A DNA stretch of 5,062 nucleotides from Verrucomicrobiales bacterium (GTDB lineage Bacteria > Verrucomicrobiota > Verrucomicrobiia > Verrucomicrobiales > DEV007): the NCBI GenBank assembly GCA_013003335.1, contig JABDJT010000546.1, positions 1 through 5,062 on the forward strand, read 5' to 3'. Shown here piece by piece: positions 4,974-5,062 of this stretch (positions within the stretch are counted from its first letter, which is position 1; every line of letters starts with the position of its first letter). The position numbers and the translations under genes are program-made. Below the pieces are notes generated by a model that was not told the DNA's origin, did not search any database, and worked only from the letters and a program-made list of their open reading frames with translations.

Positions 4974-5062
4974 TTAGCTGTTTTTTAATTCAGTGAACCG
5001 CACCAGGCGTGGGAGAATTTCTGTTCGGGATTTCTCCCGCACATCGGATCTGAACGATCCAG
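4974..5062 (-). CDS. Possible C-terminal end of a gene cut by the right edge
   Basis: One minus-strand frame is open from the edge to a TAA at 4974 (28 residues ending VREKSRTEILPRLVRFTELKNS), 12 nt before the ATG of the 79-aa gene. The spacing equals that between the next two genes and suggests a small operon. The stretch is too short to prove coding: a second frame is also open for 25 codons, and an inverted repeat GGGAGAA/TTCTCCC (5011-5038) lies within it. Confidence 0.3.
   Translation of the reverse strand, partial: GSFRSDVREKSRTEILPRLVRFTELKNS

Noticed and set aside
5011..5038. Terminator at the right edge (GGGAGAA/TTCTCCC)
   Set aside because: The 7-bp stem has a long loop and no T tract on either side. 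It may lie within the end of an incomplete gene.

Overview
The window reads as a piece of chromosome from a Gram-negative, double-membrane bacterium, most likely of the Verrucomicrobiota. The clues are moderate to high GC, a lipoprotein with a YKVPP-x-FL and DPFA signature of a kind I associate with that phylum, a small autotransporter with an almost unstructured passenger, and a stand-alone cyclic-nucleotide-binding protein. The phylum call rests on the look of the proteins and was not confirmed by a search. Every supported gene, including the tRNA, lies on the minus strand, so transcription runs from high to low coordinates.

In transcription order: the right edge (4974-5062) may hold the last codons of a gene. 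It is followed at 12-nt spacings by a 79-aa protein (4722-4961) that resembles the N-terminal DNA-arm-binding part of tyrosine recombinases, and by a 45-aa ORF (4572-4709) with a strong ribosome binding site. Next comes a one-gene unit for a cyclic-nucleotide-binding-domain protein (3961-4434) with a near-consensus sigma70 promoter (4481-4509). It is bracketed by two related 45-bp palindromes (3915-3959 and 4554-4596) and followed by a rho-independent terminator (3871-3905).

Then comes tRNA-Pro(CGG) at 3752-3828. Directly downstream of it lies the most unusual element: a tandem array of about 120-bp units (3511-3751), each carrying an exact copy of the last 19 nt of the tRNA gene including CCA. 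The design resembles the tyrT repeats of Escherichia coli. Differences between the two units keep hairpin pairing only in the RNA made from the tRNA strand. No terminator is visible before the next gene, a secreted PepSY-like / DUF4956 membrane protein (2343-3425).

A gap of about 420 bp (1923-2342) holds no convincing gene. It is followed by an autotransporter-type outer-membrane protein (549-1922) and by the N-terminal part of a lipoprotein (1-420) cut by the left edge. The envelope proteins share no obvious pathway; they look like neighbouring single genes and not one functional operon.
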